Positions 1-12,687 of a DNA stretch of 47,892 bases are shown piece by piece. Numbering within the stretch: the stretch's first letter is position 1; each line of letters opens with the position of its first letter. The translations under genes and the position numbers were made by a program. The stretch is from the NCBI GenBank assembly GCA_001662425.1, contig BDDC01000542.1, positions 5,416 through 53,307 of the forward strand. Direction: 5' to 3'. This stretch comes from Chlamydomonas sphaeroides. Lineage: Eukaryota > Chlorophyta > Chlorophyceae > Chlamydomonadales > Chlamydomonadaceae. The notes under the pieces were generated by a model that had not been told where the DNA came from, searched no databases, and was given only the letters and a program-made list of their open reading frames with translations.

Positions 1-3000
1 GAGCCGCCGCCGCCCGACCGCGCCCGCCTGGCGGCCGCCGCCCGCAGCCAGCTGAAGCGCCTGCTGGCGGCACTGCGGACCGAGGCGGCGGCGGCGGCGG
101 CGGCAGCAGCAGCCCTGACAGCAGTACCCACTCAGGCGGGCGCCGCAGGGGCCGCAGGGGCCGCAGGGGCCGCAGGGGCCGCAGGGGCCCTTGGCTCCGG
201 CTCCGGCCCCGCGCCTCGCTCCGTGGCGGCGCTGCTGCTGGAGCTGGCTCAGGGCGTGTGCTCCGAGCTGCACATTGACGACCTGACCCTGGGGCCGGCG
301 GCGGCAGCAGCGGGAGGGGTGCAGGCGGCGGCAGGAGGCAGGGCGCCGCCGGCGGGGCGAGGGGGTGCTGCGGCGGCCGGCGTCCGGGGCCAGCCGGCTG
401 CGGATGCGGCGGTGGGTGCGGAGGCGGCGCAGGAGGCGGCGGCGCGCATGGCGGCTGCGATGGCGGCCGAGGGCGGCCTGGTGTCGCTGCTGGAGGCGGG
501 CGGTGCGGAGGCGGCGGGTGCGCTGGGGGAACCCGCAGGGGGCGCAGCGTTGCGTTGGGCTGGGCCCCCTGCGTTGGGCTGGGCCCCCTGCGTTGGGCTG
601 GGCCCCCTGCGTTGGGCGTTGGGCCCCCTGCTGGGCTTGGGCTGGGACCCCACACCTGCCATGTGGTCCTGTTTCTGGACACCCCGCATGACCCATGTGC
701 GCTCGCCCCCTCCCTCGCAGACGAGTTTGAGGAGGCGTGCGAGCTGGCGCTCGCGCTGCGGGCCGCCGACCGCCGCCGCAGCAAGGGCGAGCCCTCCCCC
801 GCGCTGGCGGCGGTGCTACCTGCGCAGCCCGCCGCGGCGGTGGCTGACGCGAGCCGGGCCGAGGGCGCCGTCGCGGCCGGCGGCGCCTCTGCCGTGGCGG
901 AGGCGGAGGCGCAGGGCGCCGCGGCGCCTGGACCCCAAGCCCGGCCACTTGGCCCTGACGGGGTGGGGCCGGCCGCGCAGCCGGCCGGCGCCTCTGCGCC
1001 CGCGGCGGCGCCGCCGCTGCTGCGCTCGCAGCTGCTCGCCTTCTGCCGCCAGGCGCTGGCGGCGGCGGCGGGGGCCGGCGGCGGCGCCCTGCCGCTGGCG
1101 CCCGGCTCGCCCCTGGCTGGCGCCGTGGAGGCGGCCGCGTGCCGCCAGTTCGGCCCCCGGGCCTGGTCCCAGCTGCTGCCGGGCGTCAAGGGGCCCGCGG
1201 AGCTGCTGGCAGCCGGCGGGGACGAGGACGGCGGGCCGGGGCCGGGGCCGCTGTTTGCGCATGCGCTGCTGCTGGAGGGCGGTGCGGACGCCACCGACAA
1301 GGACGCCGGCGGCGGCCAGGAGGGCGGCGAGGCGGACGCCGGGCAGCGCGTGGCGGAGCCTGAGCAGGAGGAGGAGCAGCAGCTGCTGGCTGAGCTGGCG
1401 GCGCTGGCGGCGGCTCCGGTGGCGGCCGACGGGCTGGGCGCCGGCGGCGCGCCAGCGGCGCAGGTCCCCACGGACCTGGCCCTGGCCTGGCTCAATGGCG
1501 CGCTGGAGGCGGCGGGCGGCGGAGGCGGCGGAGCAGGCACGGCGGCGGGGCCCGACGGCCTGCCGCAGATGCTGGCGGCGGCGGCGGGCGACGCCGGCGG
1601 CGGCGTGCCGGCGGCGGCGGCGGTGGTGGCGCTGCCTTGCAGCGGCCTGACGGGCGGCGCCGGCGGCGGCGGGGCGGTGGTGGTGGTGGATGCAGCTGCC
1701 AGCAGCGGCGGCTTCGCAGAGGTGGGTGGGCGGCCCTGGCAGCCGCCGGGGTCGCACGGGAACACAGGCTGCGGCGCGTGTGACCGCGTGTTCCCGTGGG
1801 TGGCTTGCTACCGTCTCGCACCTCTCACCGGTTGCTGCTTGATCCCGGCAACCGCTTCCAAAGGCGCTGGCCTCACTGGACGCACCCGGTGCCGCCGCCG
1901 CCCTCCTGGGCCTGACGGCGGCGGCCGGCGGCGTGGCGGCGCTGCCGGCGGCGCTGCTGGCGGCGCTGGCGGAGGCGGCCGCGCAGCGGGCCCTCGACGA
2001 CGTCGCCGCCGCCCAGCAGACCGGCGAGGCGGCGGCGAGGCAGCGGCGGCGGCGGCTGGCGAGGTACGGCCTGGAGGCGCCTCTGGCGCTGCCGGGGCCC
2101 TTTGCGGGCTGTCGCCGGCTGCTGGCGCTGCTGGTGCCGCCGCCGCTGCGGTCCGCGCTGGCGACGACGGAGGTGGCAGCCGAGGCGGTGGCGGCGGCGA
2201 CGGCGCTGCCGTCGGGGCCGCGCTGGCGGGCGCTGGCGGCGCTGTGGCTGCTCGGCCGCCGGCTGGGCTGCACGCCGCTTGCGGCAGCAGCGGCAGCGGA
2301 GGTGCGCCGGTGTGCGGCCGCGGCTGCGGCTGCGGCGGTCGCCGCTGCCGCGCCAGCCCCTGCTGCCGCCGCGGCCGCCGTTGCCGGCGGCGACGACGGC
2401 GGCGAGGGCGACGATGAGATCGTGCTGGTGACTCCCAGGGGCAAGGCAATGGGGGCGTCCGCCCGCGGACCGGCAGCCACGGGTGCCCAGGCCGCCGCAC
2501 CCTCCACGCAAGGCCCGGGGGCGTCAGTACCTGCCGCCTCCGCCGCCTCCGCCGCCTCCGCCGCGACGCTGGCGGTGGCCAGGGCGCTGGGCCCCGCGGC
2601 GGCGGCGGCGGCGGCGGCAGGCCCTGGCGGCGGCGGCGCAGCACTGGCAGCGCTGCGGGGCTCGGGGCTGCCGTCGTGGCGGCTGAGCCGGCGGGCGGAC
2701 CCGGCTGCCGCGCGCGACGTCATTGACAGCATCCGGCAGCGGGTGGGTGCCAGCGGGTGCGGCACCGAGAGCCGTGGCGCGAGGGAGCATTGGAGGCATG
2801 GGTTGGTGGCGACATATCGGCACAACGGGCGAGGCAGCGGGCAGACCGTGGGGACTGAGACGGGCAACGGCGTGAGCGGGCGGGCGCGCTGCTGAACACG
2901 GCCACCCGCCCCCTCGCATGCCCTCCCTCCATGTGATTCCCCCCTGCCCTCCCTCCATGTGATCCCCCCCCCCCACGCCCTCTCTGCAGGAGTTTGGCGT

Positions 3001-6000
3001 GGGCGTGGCCGCGCCGCCCGAGCTGGCCGCGGTGCTGGCCTCGCAGGCCGCCCGTCTGCAGCGCTCGCTGGCGCGCCTGGCGGGCGAGCTGTACGGCGGG
3101 CGGGGGCACCTGGCGCTGGAGCTGGCGCAGAACGCGGACGACTGCAGGTGGGGCTGGGGAGGAGGGGAGGCTCCCTCTCACCCACCCTTCCTGCGCCCCC
3201 CTTCCACCTTTTCTCCCTACCCTCGACTCCCCCCCAGCTACCCGGCCGAGCTGGCTGGCTGCGGCGAGCTGCCCACGCTGGCGCTGGCTGTGGGGCCGCA
3301 GGGGCTGGTGGTGGCTTGCAACGAGGTGAGGGTTGGGGGGAGGGGGGGAGGGGAAGCGAGCCTGGACCTGCTGGGGTTCGTGCCCTGGCGCTGCTCGCGA
3401 GCAGAGCGTTCAGTGGGTGCGCCTCTGCCCCCTCCTCCCGCATCAGCGCGCTGAGCATCCCCAGGCTGCACCTAGCCCTCCCCTCCTCCCCCCACCGACC
3501 TGCGCGCCGCCGCCTCCGCCCTCCATCCCCCCTCGGCCCCTCCCCAGAGCGGCTTCACCGAGGCCGACGTGCGCGCGCTGTGCGATGTGGGCGCTAGCAG
3601 CAAGGCGGCGAAGGAGGGGCCCAAGAAGGAGGGGCCCAAGAAGCAGGAGCAGACGGGCGAGAAGGGCATCGGCTTCAAGAGCGTGTTTGCCGCCAGCGAC
3701 ACGCCTCGCGTGTACTCGGGCGGCTTTGCGTTCGGCTTTGACGCGCAGGTGGGTGCGGGGCGGTGGGGGAGAGGGAAGGGGAGCAGCAGGGAGGGGGTGG
3801 GACGGGCAGGCTGCATCGGCGGCCTAGCTGCCGGCGCCAAGGAGGGGCAGAGGGCGTGGAGGCAGTGCTGGAGAGGCGCGAGGCCAACCCGACCCGTCCC
3901 TTCCTCGCTGCCCACCTCCCTCGGCACCCCCACAGGACCCCAGCGGCCTGGGCTACGTGCTGCCGCAGCACCTCGACCCCGCCGCCGACCCCACCCTCAC
4001 CCACCCTACCGCCGGCGCCACTGACAGCACCGCGGCAGCGCCCTCGCCGCTGCTGGCGCCGCCCCCGCCCGTGGGCCCCAGCGGCTGGGGCACCGTCATC
4101 GTGCTGCCCGCCTCGCGCCGCCTGCTGGAGCAGGGAGCGCCGCCACCAGGGAGCGGCAGCGACAGCGCTGCCAGCGCCGCCGCCAGCACCCCAGCGGGGC
4201 GGCCCAGCCCCTGGTCCTCGCTGGCCGCGGGCGTGGTGTCGGCGGTTCGGCCGGGGCTGCTGCTCTTCCTGCGGCGGCTGCGGGTGCTGCAGCTGTACGA
4301 CCACAGCGCCGGCGTACGCCACACGCTGGAGCGGGCCGACGAGGAGGGCGGCTCGGTGGTCAGGGTGCGCGACGTCGGAGCTCGATGCACGATGCGGGCA
4401 GGAGGTCTGCGTGCGGCCGGTGCTGGTGGCCCGAGTCTGGAGCGACTCACCTCCCTCTGCTTGCTCGGTTGCTCCCGCCCCCGATCAGGTGACTTGGCGC
4501 GTGGAGACGCTGCCGCAGCCGGGCCCCCACGCGCCGCCGCCCCGGCTGCTGCGCTGCACGGTCCACACCTGGGTGCTGGGCGCCGCCGCCCTGGCGCGGC
4601 CGCCCGTGTCGCGAGGCTCCTCGGCGCCGGGCGGCCCGCGGCAGTCGCAGGGCACGACCGTGACGGTGGCGCTGCCGCTGCCGGCGGTGACTCTGGCGGG
4701 AGGGCAGGCAGACGCAGGGACCGCGGAAGGGGAGGGCGACGACAGCGGCGGCGAGGGCGAGGGGGGCGGCGGCGGCGGCGGCGGCGGCTACCGGCACGTG
4801 TGCCAGGTGCGGAGGGAGCGGGTGTGGGAGCAGGGGAGAGGAGCCGCCCTGGGTCTCTGGCTTTTCTGTCAAACTCTATCCTTGTCACTCCTCTCCTGTG
4901 CCCAACCCCACAACCCACAGGTCTACGCCACGCTGCCGCTGCGGCCCTCGGGCCTGCCCTTTGAGCTGCAGGTGCGGCAGCCCCGAGGGGTGGAGGGGCA
5001 AAGAGCCCGGGGCAGAGGGCGAGTCGGGCTCTCTGTCACTGCCTGCCGCTTCGCTGCTGCCGTGGCTTCCCCGACCCCCTCTTTTTCTCTCCGCCCTCGC
5101 AGGCAGACTGGCTGGTTCCGTCCAGCCGCGAGGACATCAGCAGCGGGGAGGCGTGGAACCAGATGCTGAGGGAGATGGTGGGGCGCGAGGGGTGGAAGCG
5201 TAGGAAGGGAAGCGCGGAGGGGGAGTAGGTCGGGAGGGCAGCAGGCATGCCCGCGTGGCGCTCTGGATGGCTGGCGCTGTGCCCTCCTCAACCATCTCCG
5301 CCCGCCTTGCTCTGCGCGCTGTGCATTCCCGCACCCCCTGGTGCCCGCCGCCTTCCTGGATGCGGCCCATGCCCCTCTGCCAAACACACACGCATCAACA
5401 CACGAGCTTCCACCTTCCCCGCCCTCCCTTCCCCTCTGCCCGCACCCCCAGGTGCCCGCCGCCTTCCTGGCTGCGGCCCAGGCCGCCGCCCGCCTCAACC
5501 CCGCGCTGGCGCGAGGCGGCTGGCTGGCCTTCGTGCCGCCGCTGGGCGCCGCCGCCGGGGGAACGGCAGGAGGCTCGGGAGGCTCGGGGCCGCCGCTGAT
5601 GCCCTTCCTGCGTCCGGTGGCGGGCGCGGTGGCGGCGGCGCTGCGCGCCGCGCCCTGCGTGCTGGCGCTGGCTCCGGCCCCCGGACGGGGCGGCGCTGAC
5701 GACGGCTGGGCTTTGGAGCTGGTCCGGCCGGGGCAGGCGGTAGTGGGTGCCAGCCGGGTGAGGCGGGTGGGGTGTGTGGCGGGGGCCGGGGGCACGGGGT
5801 TGAGTATGGTCCGCGAGGGCACGATGCTCGATCGCAGCGAGGCGCTGCCTGACGTTTTATCTGGCACTGCTCCAAACCACCTCCCCCGCCGCCCCTCTGC
5901 AGGAGCTGCTGTCGCTGCTGCCGCCCCCCGCGCTGGCGGCCGCCACCGGCCTCCGCTACGCGCTCACGGACGGCCTCGCGGCTGCGGCCACAGAGCTGCT

Positions 6001-9000
6001 CCCCGGTGCCTCCCGGGGCATCGCAGCGGGCGGCGGCCTGGGGGCCCACGGGGCCCGGGGCTGCCCGCTGCCGGCCGTGGGGGTGCTGGCGGCGCTGGGG
6101 CTGCAGCAAGCCGGCGCACGGCACGCGGTGCCCACCCTGCAGGTGCGGGCCCGGGGCCTGGCGGCGGACTGGCCGTCAGGGGCGTTGGTGCCGCCAACCC
6201 TCTGCATGCAACTCACGTGGTGGCATCTGTTTGGCACGTGTTCCTACTCGCTGCTCTCGCCGCTTACCAGCCCCCAACGCCCTCACAAGCTGCCTGCCGC
6301 CGCCCTCACACGCTGCCAGGCCATGCTGGCGGCCGGCTGCGGACTGCCGCCGCCGCCCGCCGGCCCCGAGGGCGCCCAGTGGCGGTGGCGGCTGCTGGCG
6401 CTGCTGGAGGGGCTGCTGGAGGCGCGCGAGGTGGGGCTGGGGGCGGGTCGTGGGGGAGGAGGGGAAGGGCCGCGTGCCCCTCACCGGCACGGGCGACTGG
6501 GTTGGCAGGGGTGTCGACTACCGGATGACTCAGAGCCTCGCAAGCCGGCCGCGCCGCCGCCGTCCAACCACCCACGCCTCCCTGCTGGGCTGCCCCTCTA
6601 CTCCTGTGCCCGCAGGTGCAGCAGCAGCAGGCGGCGGCGCTCGGCGGCGCCCTCGCCGGCGCCTCCGGCCCCTCCCTGGCGGCGCTGCTGGCGGCGCTGC
6701 GGCCGCTGCCGCTGGTGCCCCTCACGGGCGGCCGCTTCGCGCCGGCTGCGGCGGCGCTGCTGCCGCAGGGCGCGCTGCAACTGGCGGAGGCGGCCGCTGG
6801 CGAGGAGGAGGACGAGCAGGGCGGCGGCGGCGCGGCCGGGGAGGGCGCCGACAGCGAGGGGTCCGGCCCCAGCGGCGGCGGGCTGCTGGGCGAGGGGCGC
6901 TACGAGTACGGCTTTGAGGCGGAGCTGCCGCTGGTGGACCTGGCAGGTGGGATGCGGGGGAGGGCCGGGCTGGGTTGGTTAGATGGGGTCGAGCTGCACA
7001 CACATGGCACGGCCTGCAAGCCAGCCGCACCGCTGCACCGCCCCCCCCGGCCATATCCAGCACCGCCCGCATGCCTATCCCTCCAGGCCTGCGCGCTCCC
7101 GCGGCCCTCGGTCCCCGGGCCCGGCCGCTCGCCCGCCTCGCGCTGCGCTGCCTGGCACGCCTGGGGCTGTCCTCGCCGCTGGCGCCGCCCGCCGTCATCG
7201 GCCGCTTCGTGCTGCCGGCGCTGCGGGCCGCCGCCGCGGAGCTGGGCCTGCAGGGCTCCTCCCCGGCTGCTGCTGCTGCCACCGCCGCCACCGAGCCTGC
7301 AGCCCTGACGCCGGCCCTGGCACGGCGGCTGGTGGGCCTGGCCGCATACCTGCTGCATCACCAGCACCTGGCGGCCGCTGGCACTGGCGCTGGGGCTGGC
7401 GGGGGAGCTGCGGGCAGCGCGGCGGAGTGGGCGGAGGCGCTGCTGTGGGTGGCGGCGCCGCCGGGCGGCGAGGAGGAGGAGCGAGGCGTAGAGGATGGAG
7501 CCGAGGGCGGGGAGGGGCCGCCGCAAGGCTGGGCGGTGCTGCCGTCGGCCGAGGGGCTGTGTCTGGGGCTCAGCTTCCCGGGGCGCGGCGGTCCGGCGGC
7601 GGCCGCCGCCGCGGCGGCGGGACCGGCGGCGGCGGCGGCGCTACGGTCGCTGGCGGCGGCGCTGCGCTCCCGGCGCGTGCCCTGCGTGCTGTGGTCGGCG
7701 GCCTACCTGCAGTACGGCACCGCCGCACAGTGGGCTGACTTCTGCGGCCCTGCGCTGCTGCGCTGCGGCTTCAGCTTCGTGCGCGCCACGCCGCCGCCGC
7801 CACCTGGTACGTCCGCCGCCGCCGCCGCCGGCGAGTGGCGCAGCAGCGACCTGGCGGCGCTGCTAGACAGCCTGGGAGTGCCGCCGGCGCCCGACGGCGA
7901 CGCCGATGACGGCCCCGCCGCGCCGCCAGCCGCCTCGCTGACGGCCCTGCGCGGCACCGCCGCGCTCCTATCCGCCCTAGCGGCGACCGAGTACGGAGCC
8001 GCCTTGGCGGCGACGGCTGCGGCGGCAGGCGACGGCTCCTTCCTAGGCCAGCTGCGGCAGCGGCGGTGGCTGCCAGACACCTGGGGCGGTGCCGCCGCGC
8101 CCGCCGCTGCGGCGGCGCCGGCGGCGTCAGGGCAGCGTGAGGGCGCCGTTGTGCTGCCCAGCCGGCAGCTGCGGACGCTCCTAGGCTCGGCGGCGCGTTT
8201 CGCGTGCGCCGAGCTGGCGCCGGAGGGGCCGCTGGCGGCGGCGCTTGCGCTGCCGGCTGCGCCGTCGCTGGGTGTGGTGCTCAGCCAGCTGGCGCAGTGG
8301 CATTGCGCGGCGGCGGCCGCCCCGGATGCGGCGGCGAGTGCCGGCGACGGCGAGGATGAAGAGCGGCGTGGCGGAGGCGCGCCGGCGGCGGCACCGCAGC
8401 CGTCGGCGCCCGACCTGGTCCGCTGCTACCACTACCTGGCGGCGCTGGCAGAGGCGGAGGCGCCGGCTGAGGCGGCGGAGGCGGTCGAGGGAAGCGGCGA
8501 CGGCGGCGCACTGGGCATGATCCGAATGGCCTTTGCCGCATCCCCTCTGCTGGGGCTGCCGCTGGGCCACGGCGGCGGCGGGCCGGGGCAGCAGCGGCTG
8601 GCATGGCTGGCACCGGAGCAGACGTTGTGGAGCCTGGGCCCGCTGGCGGCGGAGGCAGCGGCCGGCGGCGCGGCGGCGGCGGAGGCCGCAGCGCTGCTGC
8701 CGCCGCGGCTGGCGGAAGCCCTGCCGCCGGACGGGTCGCTCGAGTAAGGCTCCTTGCGCTCGCGCAAGGCCGCACTGCTGGACTGGCAGTCCCAAACGCA
8801 ACCCACACCGCCCACTCGCTGCGCCAGACCGCGATACCGCCCACGCTGCTTCCTTCCCCTGCCGCCACATCCCTCCCTCCCTCCCCCTGGCCCTCCAGGT
8901 ACCTCTTCGTGCGCTGCCTGGCGGTGGCCCGGGGGCCGGGCCCCGCCCAGCTGCTGCAGGCGCTGCGCACCGCGGCTGCGGAGGGCCGGGCGGCGGCGGC

Positions 9001-12000
9001 GCTGGTGCTGCTGGGCTGGCTGGGCGGGCAGCTGGCGGAGGCGGAGGCGGCGGAGCGGCAGCAGGTGGCGGCGGCCCTCCGCAGCGAGGCGCTGCTGCCG
9101 ACGGCGGACGGCCGCTGGGTGGTGGCGCCGGCAGACGGCGGCGGCGCTGGCCGGCAGCAGCAGCTCCGGCAGCAGCAGCTCGCCGGCCGCCCTCGGCTGC
9201 TGGCGGTGGCAGACTGGGCGCTGCCGGCGGCGGCAGCCCCGCCGCCGCTGCCGTCAGCAGGCTGGGGCGCCGACGGTGATGGCGCCACGGCAGCCGAGCT
9301 CGGCGGTGCGCAAGGCGGCGGCGGCGGCGGCGGCGACTGGCGCTGGCGGCTGCACGACCCCGCCGCCGCGCTGCCGGCGCTGCTGCGGGCCGCCGCGGAG
9401 GCGGGCTGCGCCCTGGACATCGTGGGGCCTCCGCCCCCGGCCGCTGAGACGCTGGAGGGCGCAGCGCCAACGGTGGCCGCCGGTGGGGCTCTCAGCCCCG
9501 TGACGGCCAAGGGGCTGTGGCTGCTGCTGTGCGGCCCCGAGGCTGTGGCTCCTGACCACGAGCTCGGCTTCGGCCTGGGCCTGCCCCGCCTCAGCGCCAC
9601 GCTCCAGCCGCGGCTGCGGCTGCTGGCCGGCGACGACACGTTTGGCCAGCCGCAGGTGGCGATGGCGCCGCCAGCGGCTCCTGCTGGCGGCGCCGCCGCT
9701 GCGTCGGCGGCGCGGCTGGTGGCGCGGCTCAACCAGCTGGCGCCGCTGCTGGGCCGCTGGGCGGCGGCGAGGGCGCAGGCGGCGGCGGAGGCCGAGGTCG
9801 GCGGCGGCGGCGAGGAGGCGCCGTGCGGCGGCTGGCGGGAGGCGGCGGCGGCGCTGCGCGTGGCGGCGGTGGCGGGCGGCGGTCCGGGGCTGGCGTACTC
9901 GCTGCCGGCTCTGGGGCTGGAGACACGGGTGCGGGGTTGGGGCTGGGCGCGTCCGTCATGGTCGGCGGTGGCCAGGGTATGCGCAGCTTTGGGAGCATCG
10001 CGGCGCTGAGCGGCGGCCCTGTTCTTCCCAAACTCCTGCGCCGCGCCCCGCTACCCCTGCACTGCCCCGCAGGCCCGGCCGCTGCCGGCGCTGCTGCTGC
10101 TGCGCCCAGGCCGGCCGTCCGCGGCGGAGCCTATCGGCGCCGCCGGCGACGTCGTCGTGGAAGACAACGACGCCGAGCCCGAGCCCGAAGAGGCGCACGG
10201 CTCCGCCGCCAGCCCGGTGCTGTATGTGGCGGTGCCAGCGGACGGGGCCGATGGGCCGGGCCCCGACGTGTGGCGGGTCGCGTACGAGGAGCTGAGCAGG
10301 TGCGTGCCTGCGGGGGTGTGCGCCCCCAGCAAGCTCTATCTGGACGTGCTTGCCGCGTGTGGCTCCCAACCGGTGTGCGCCCCTGCGGGGCCCCCGCGGC
10401 CTGCACGCGCTTGCCGATGATGCCGCCCGGCGTCTGTCCCTGCCCGCCCGCACATTGCTCTCAATCCCCGACAAGCAAGCTGCACGCCAGCCACCAACCC
10501 CGCACCTCCGCTCCGCCCAACCCAAGCCACCCTACCCGCTGCCTCGCTGCCTCCCCACGCAGGCTGCTGTACGGCGGCCGCCCCCACGCCGGCCTGGCTC
10601 GCTGGCTGCTGCTGACGCACACGCTGGCGGAGGCGGGGCAGGCGGGGCAGCAGCTGGAGGCGGCGCTGGGGGCGCTGGGGCAGCCGGGCAACCGCCTGCT
10701 GCCGCTGCCGGGTGGTGCAGCTGGGCAGGTTGGCCGAGGCGGCGAGGCCGGGGCTGAGGGCGGGCCGCTGGGACTGCGGTTCGGGGCGGAGTGGGAGGCC
10801 GCGGCCGCGGCTGCCGAGGCGGCGGCTGCTGCTGCGCGGGCGGAGGCGGAGGCGGAGGCGGAGGAGGCGCGGCTCAAGCGGCCGCTGGCAGGGGAGGACC
10901 AGGCCCAGGCCGGCGCCGGGCCACGCGACAAGCGGCCGCGGGCGGTGGCCGCCAGCAACCCGTTCAACTGGCTGGAAGGCGCGGAGGAAGACAGCGAGGA
11001 GGGCTCGGAGGACGGCGAGCAGCCCGACGAGCGCGGCGGCGGCCAGGGCGGCGGTCAGGGCGGCGGCCAGGGCGGCGGCACTGGCGGGCCCTCCAGCCCC
11101 GTGGCCCGAAGAGCTGCGGGCGAGCGCCGTGCTGGAGGCGGGGCCTTCAGCGATGACGACGATGAGGTGGACGAGGACGGCATGCCCGTGGGCCGCAACG
11201 TCGCGGTGCGGGAGGGGCTGGGCAGCGGGCCGCGAGGTGCCGGCGACGGCGGTGGCATGCGCGACGGCGATGGAGCCGGCGGCGAGGGGACCGGTGGAGG
11301 CGGCCATGGCGACGGCGCGCCTCGGCCCTTCGGCGACGACGGCGACGATGGCCCGTGGCAGGGGCGCGGCGACTGGCAGCAGGAGCGGCGCGGCGGCGGG
11401 CTGGGCCACCTGGCGAGGGGCGTCGGTGCGGCTCCCTCCGGCGACTACCGGGAGGAGGTGCTCGACCTGGGGCCGGAGCTGGCCGGGTAGGTCGGGCGCT
11501 GGGGCCGAACCGTGGGGCGCCGGGGGCCCATGCGCGTCCGAAAGGAGGCAGACGCACGGGGGATATGGCACGGCGCAAGCAGAGGTGGGCGCCGGCAATG
11601 CCCAATGCACCGCTCCGGGGTCTGGGCGATACGGAGTCAGCCGCGCATCGCAGCCCCGCTCCTCACCCGCCCCCGCGCCTCGCCCCTCCGTCCGCCGCAG
11701 CGCGCTGTCGTCCCGCCTGGCCGGCCTGGCCCCGCAGCTGCTGGTGGGCGACCAGGAGCAGCCGCGAGCCGCCCGCGAGGCGGTGGGCCGCTGGGGCGAG
11801 GCTTTTGTGGCGGAGCTGCTGCAGGCCAAGGCGCAGCCGGGTAAGCGGCCGCGGGGGCTTGGGGCGGGCTGGGCAGGGGCGCACGTGGGCGAGAGGGTGT
11901 CGCCCAGTGTTACCGTATAAGGACCGCTGTCGTGAATCCTGTACGGCAGGTGAGGTGGTGGACTGGGTCAATAAGGACGACGAGCAGTGCCAGCCGTACG

Positions 12001-12687
12001 ACCTGGTGGTACGGCAGGTGGGTGTGCCCCGCGGTACGGCAGCAGCCTGGGCCCTGCACCCTCCCGGCTCGAGCGAGGCGCCGCCCAGCTGCCTGCCCTC
12101 GCTCCCTTGTACAACCCCGCACTGCTGTACCTGCTCTGTCCCGCCCGCCTCTTGCCTTGCCCCACTCGCCCGCAGTCCGGAAGCGGCGAGGTCCTGCAGT
12201 ACGTGGAGGTCAAGGCCTCGAGCGCCTGGGACAAGGGCTACTTCGAGGTGCGGGCTGGGCAGAGCGCCAGGTGTTAGCACCGTAGCAAGCAGCCGCAGTG
12301 CAAAGAAGCGTTGCGGACCCCCTCCCAGCGATGTCCATATGCTCCCGCTGCGGCTCCCCTGTCCTCCCGCAGGTTAGCCACCGCGAGTGGCTGTTCGCGC
12401 AGGCCGAGGGCTCCCGCTACGCCATCTACAGGGTCTTCGGCGCGGGCCGGCCGCTGCCGCAGCCTGGCGCCGACGAGCAGCAGCCGGTGCGTGGGGGGTG
12501 GAAGCGTAGCGGCGGCGGGGGTCGGAGCACTGCAGGGTTTCCGTGGCTATCTGCAGCCGCCACTGAGCCTCTGCACTGTGTGTACCGGTATCTTCCTCTG
12601 CTGCAGGCTGCTCCGCGCGTGCTGCGCATCGTCAACCCCTACCTGCAGTGGCGCAGCCAGAAGGTCGGCATCTGCCTGGTGCTGTGA
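1..12687 (+). CDS. NO VEIN/sacsin-like giant protein, GHKL ATPase plus DUF3883 (5' end outside the window)
   Basis: At least 3005 residues in frame from base 1; the start lies outside the window. Exons: 1-517, 721-1721, 1864-2742, 2990-3147, 3238-3325, 3548-3748, 3936-4364, 4489-4806, 4921-4971, 5103-5177, 5452-5757, 5903-6142, 6320-6430, 6616-6946, 7087-8743, 8899-9928, 10073-10299, 10563-11486, 11701-11840, 11950-12017, 12176-12247, 12373-12486, 12607-12687. All junctions are GT-AG and in phase. An Ala-rich N-terminal region precedes a GHKL ATP-binding domain: the N-box reads ELAQNADD (about residue 843), followed by NESGF and GEKGIGFKSVF (about 918). Next comes the YATLPLRPSGLPFELQ / DWLVPSSRED stretch typical of sacsin and NOV. 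The last 110 residues are a DUF3883 domain (WVNKDDEQCQPYDLVV, YVEVKASS, REWLFAQAEGSRYAIYRV). Plant NO VEIN has this same order and is about 2.7 kb of residues long. Family function is poorly defined: NOV acts in auxin-dependent patterning, and sacsin is a chaperone-like protein. The role here is unknown. Confidence 0.9.
142..186. repeat. 9-bp coding repeat, five copies
   Basis: The unit GCCGCAGGG occurs five times head to tail inside exon 1 of the NOV-like gene and encodes Ala-Ala-Gly repeats. It is low-complexity coding sequence and keeps the reading frame. Confidence 0.85.
552..630. repeat. 19-bp intronic minisatellite
   Basis: Three perfect copies of a 19-bp unit (GCGTTGGGCTGGGCCCCCT) are followed by one variant copy. 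The array lies wholly inside the first intron of the NOV-like gene (518-720), between a clear GTGCGC donor and a CTCGCAG acceptor. Confidence 0.85.
5331..5373 (+). pseudogene. Duplicated exon fragment in an intron of the NOV-like gene
   Basis: These 43 bases match 5442-5484, the acceptor and first residues (VPAAFLAAAQA) of exon 11, with only three mismatches at a distance of 111 bp. One mismatch turns the acceptor CAG into CTG, so this upstream copy should not be spliced in. It is best read as a small tandem duplication inactivated at its splice site. Confidence 0.7.

Noticed and set aside
816..3458. Long minus-strand open frame of 880 codons opposite the NOV-like gene
   Set aside because: It is a GC-rich antisense shadow: Ala/Pro/Arg runs, no domain, and it overlaps real exons and introns alike.
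8181..9732. Overlapping minus-strand open frames of 429 and 483 codons
   Set aside because: Mirror images of Ala/Gly codons in exons 15 and 16 of the plus-strand gene; no recognisable motif.
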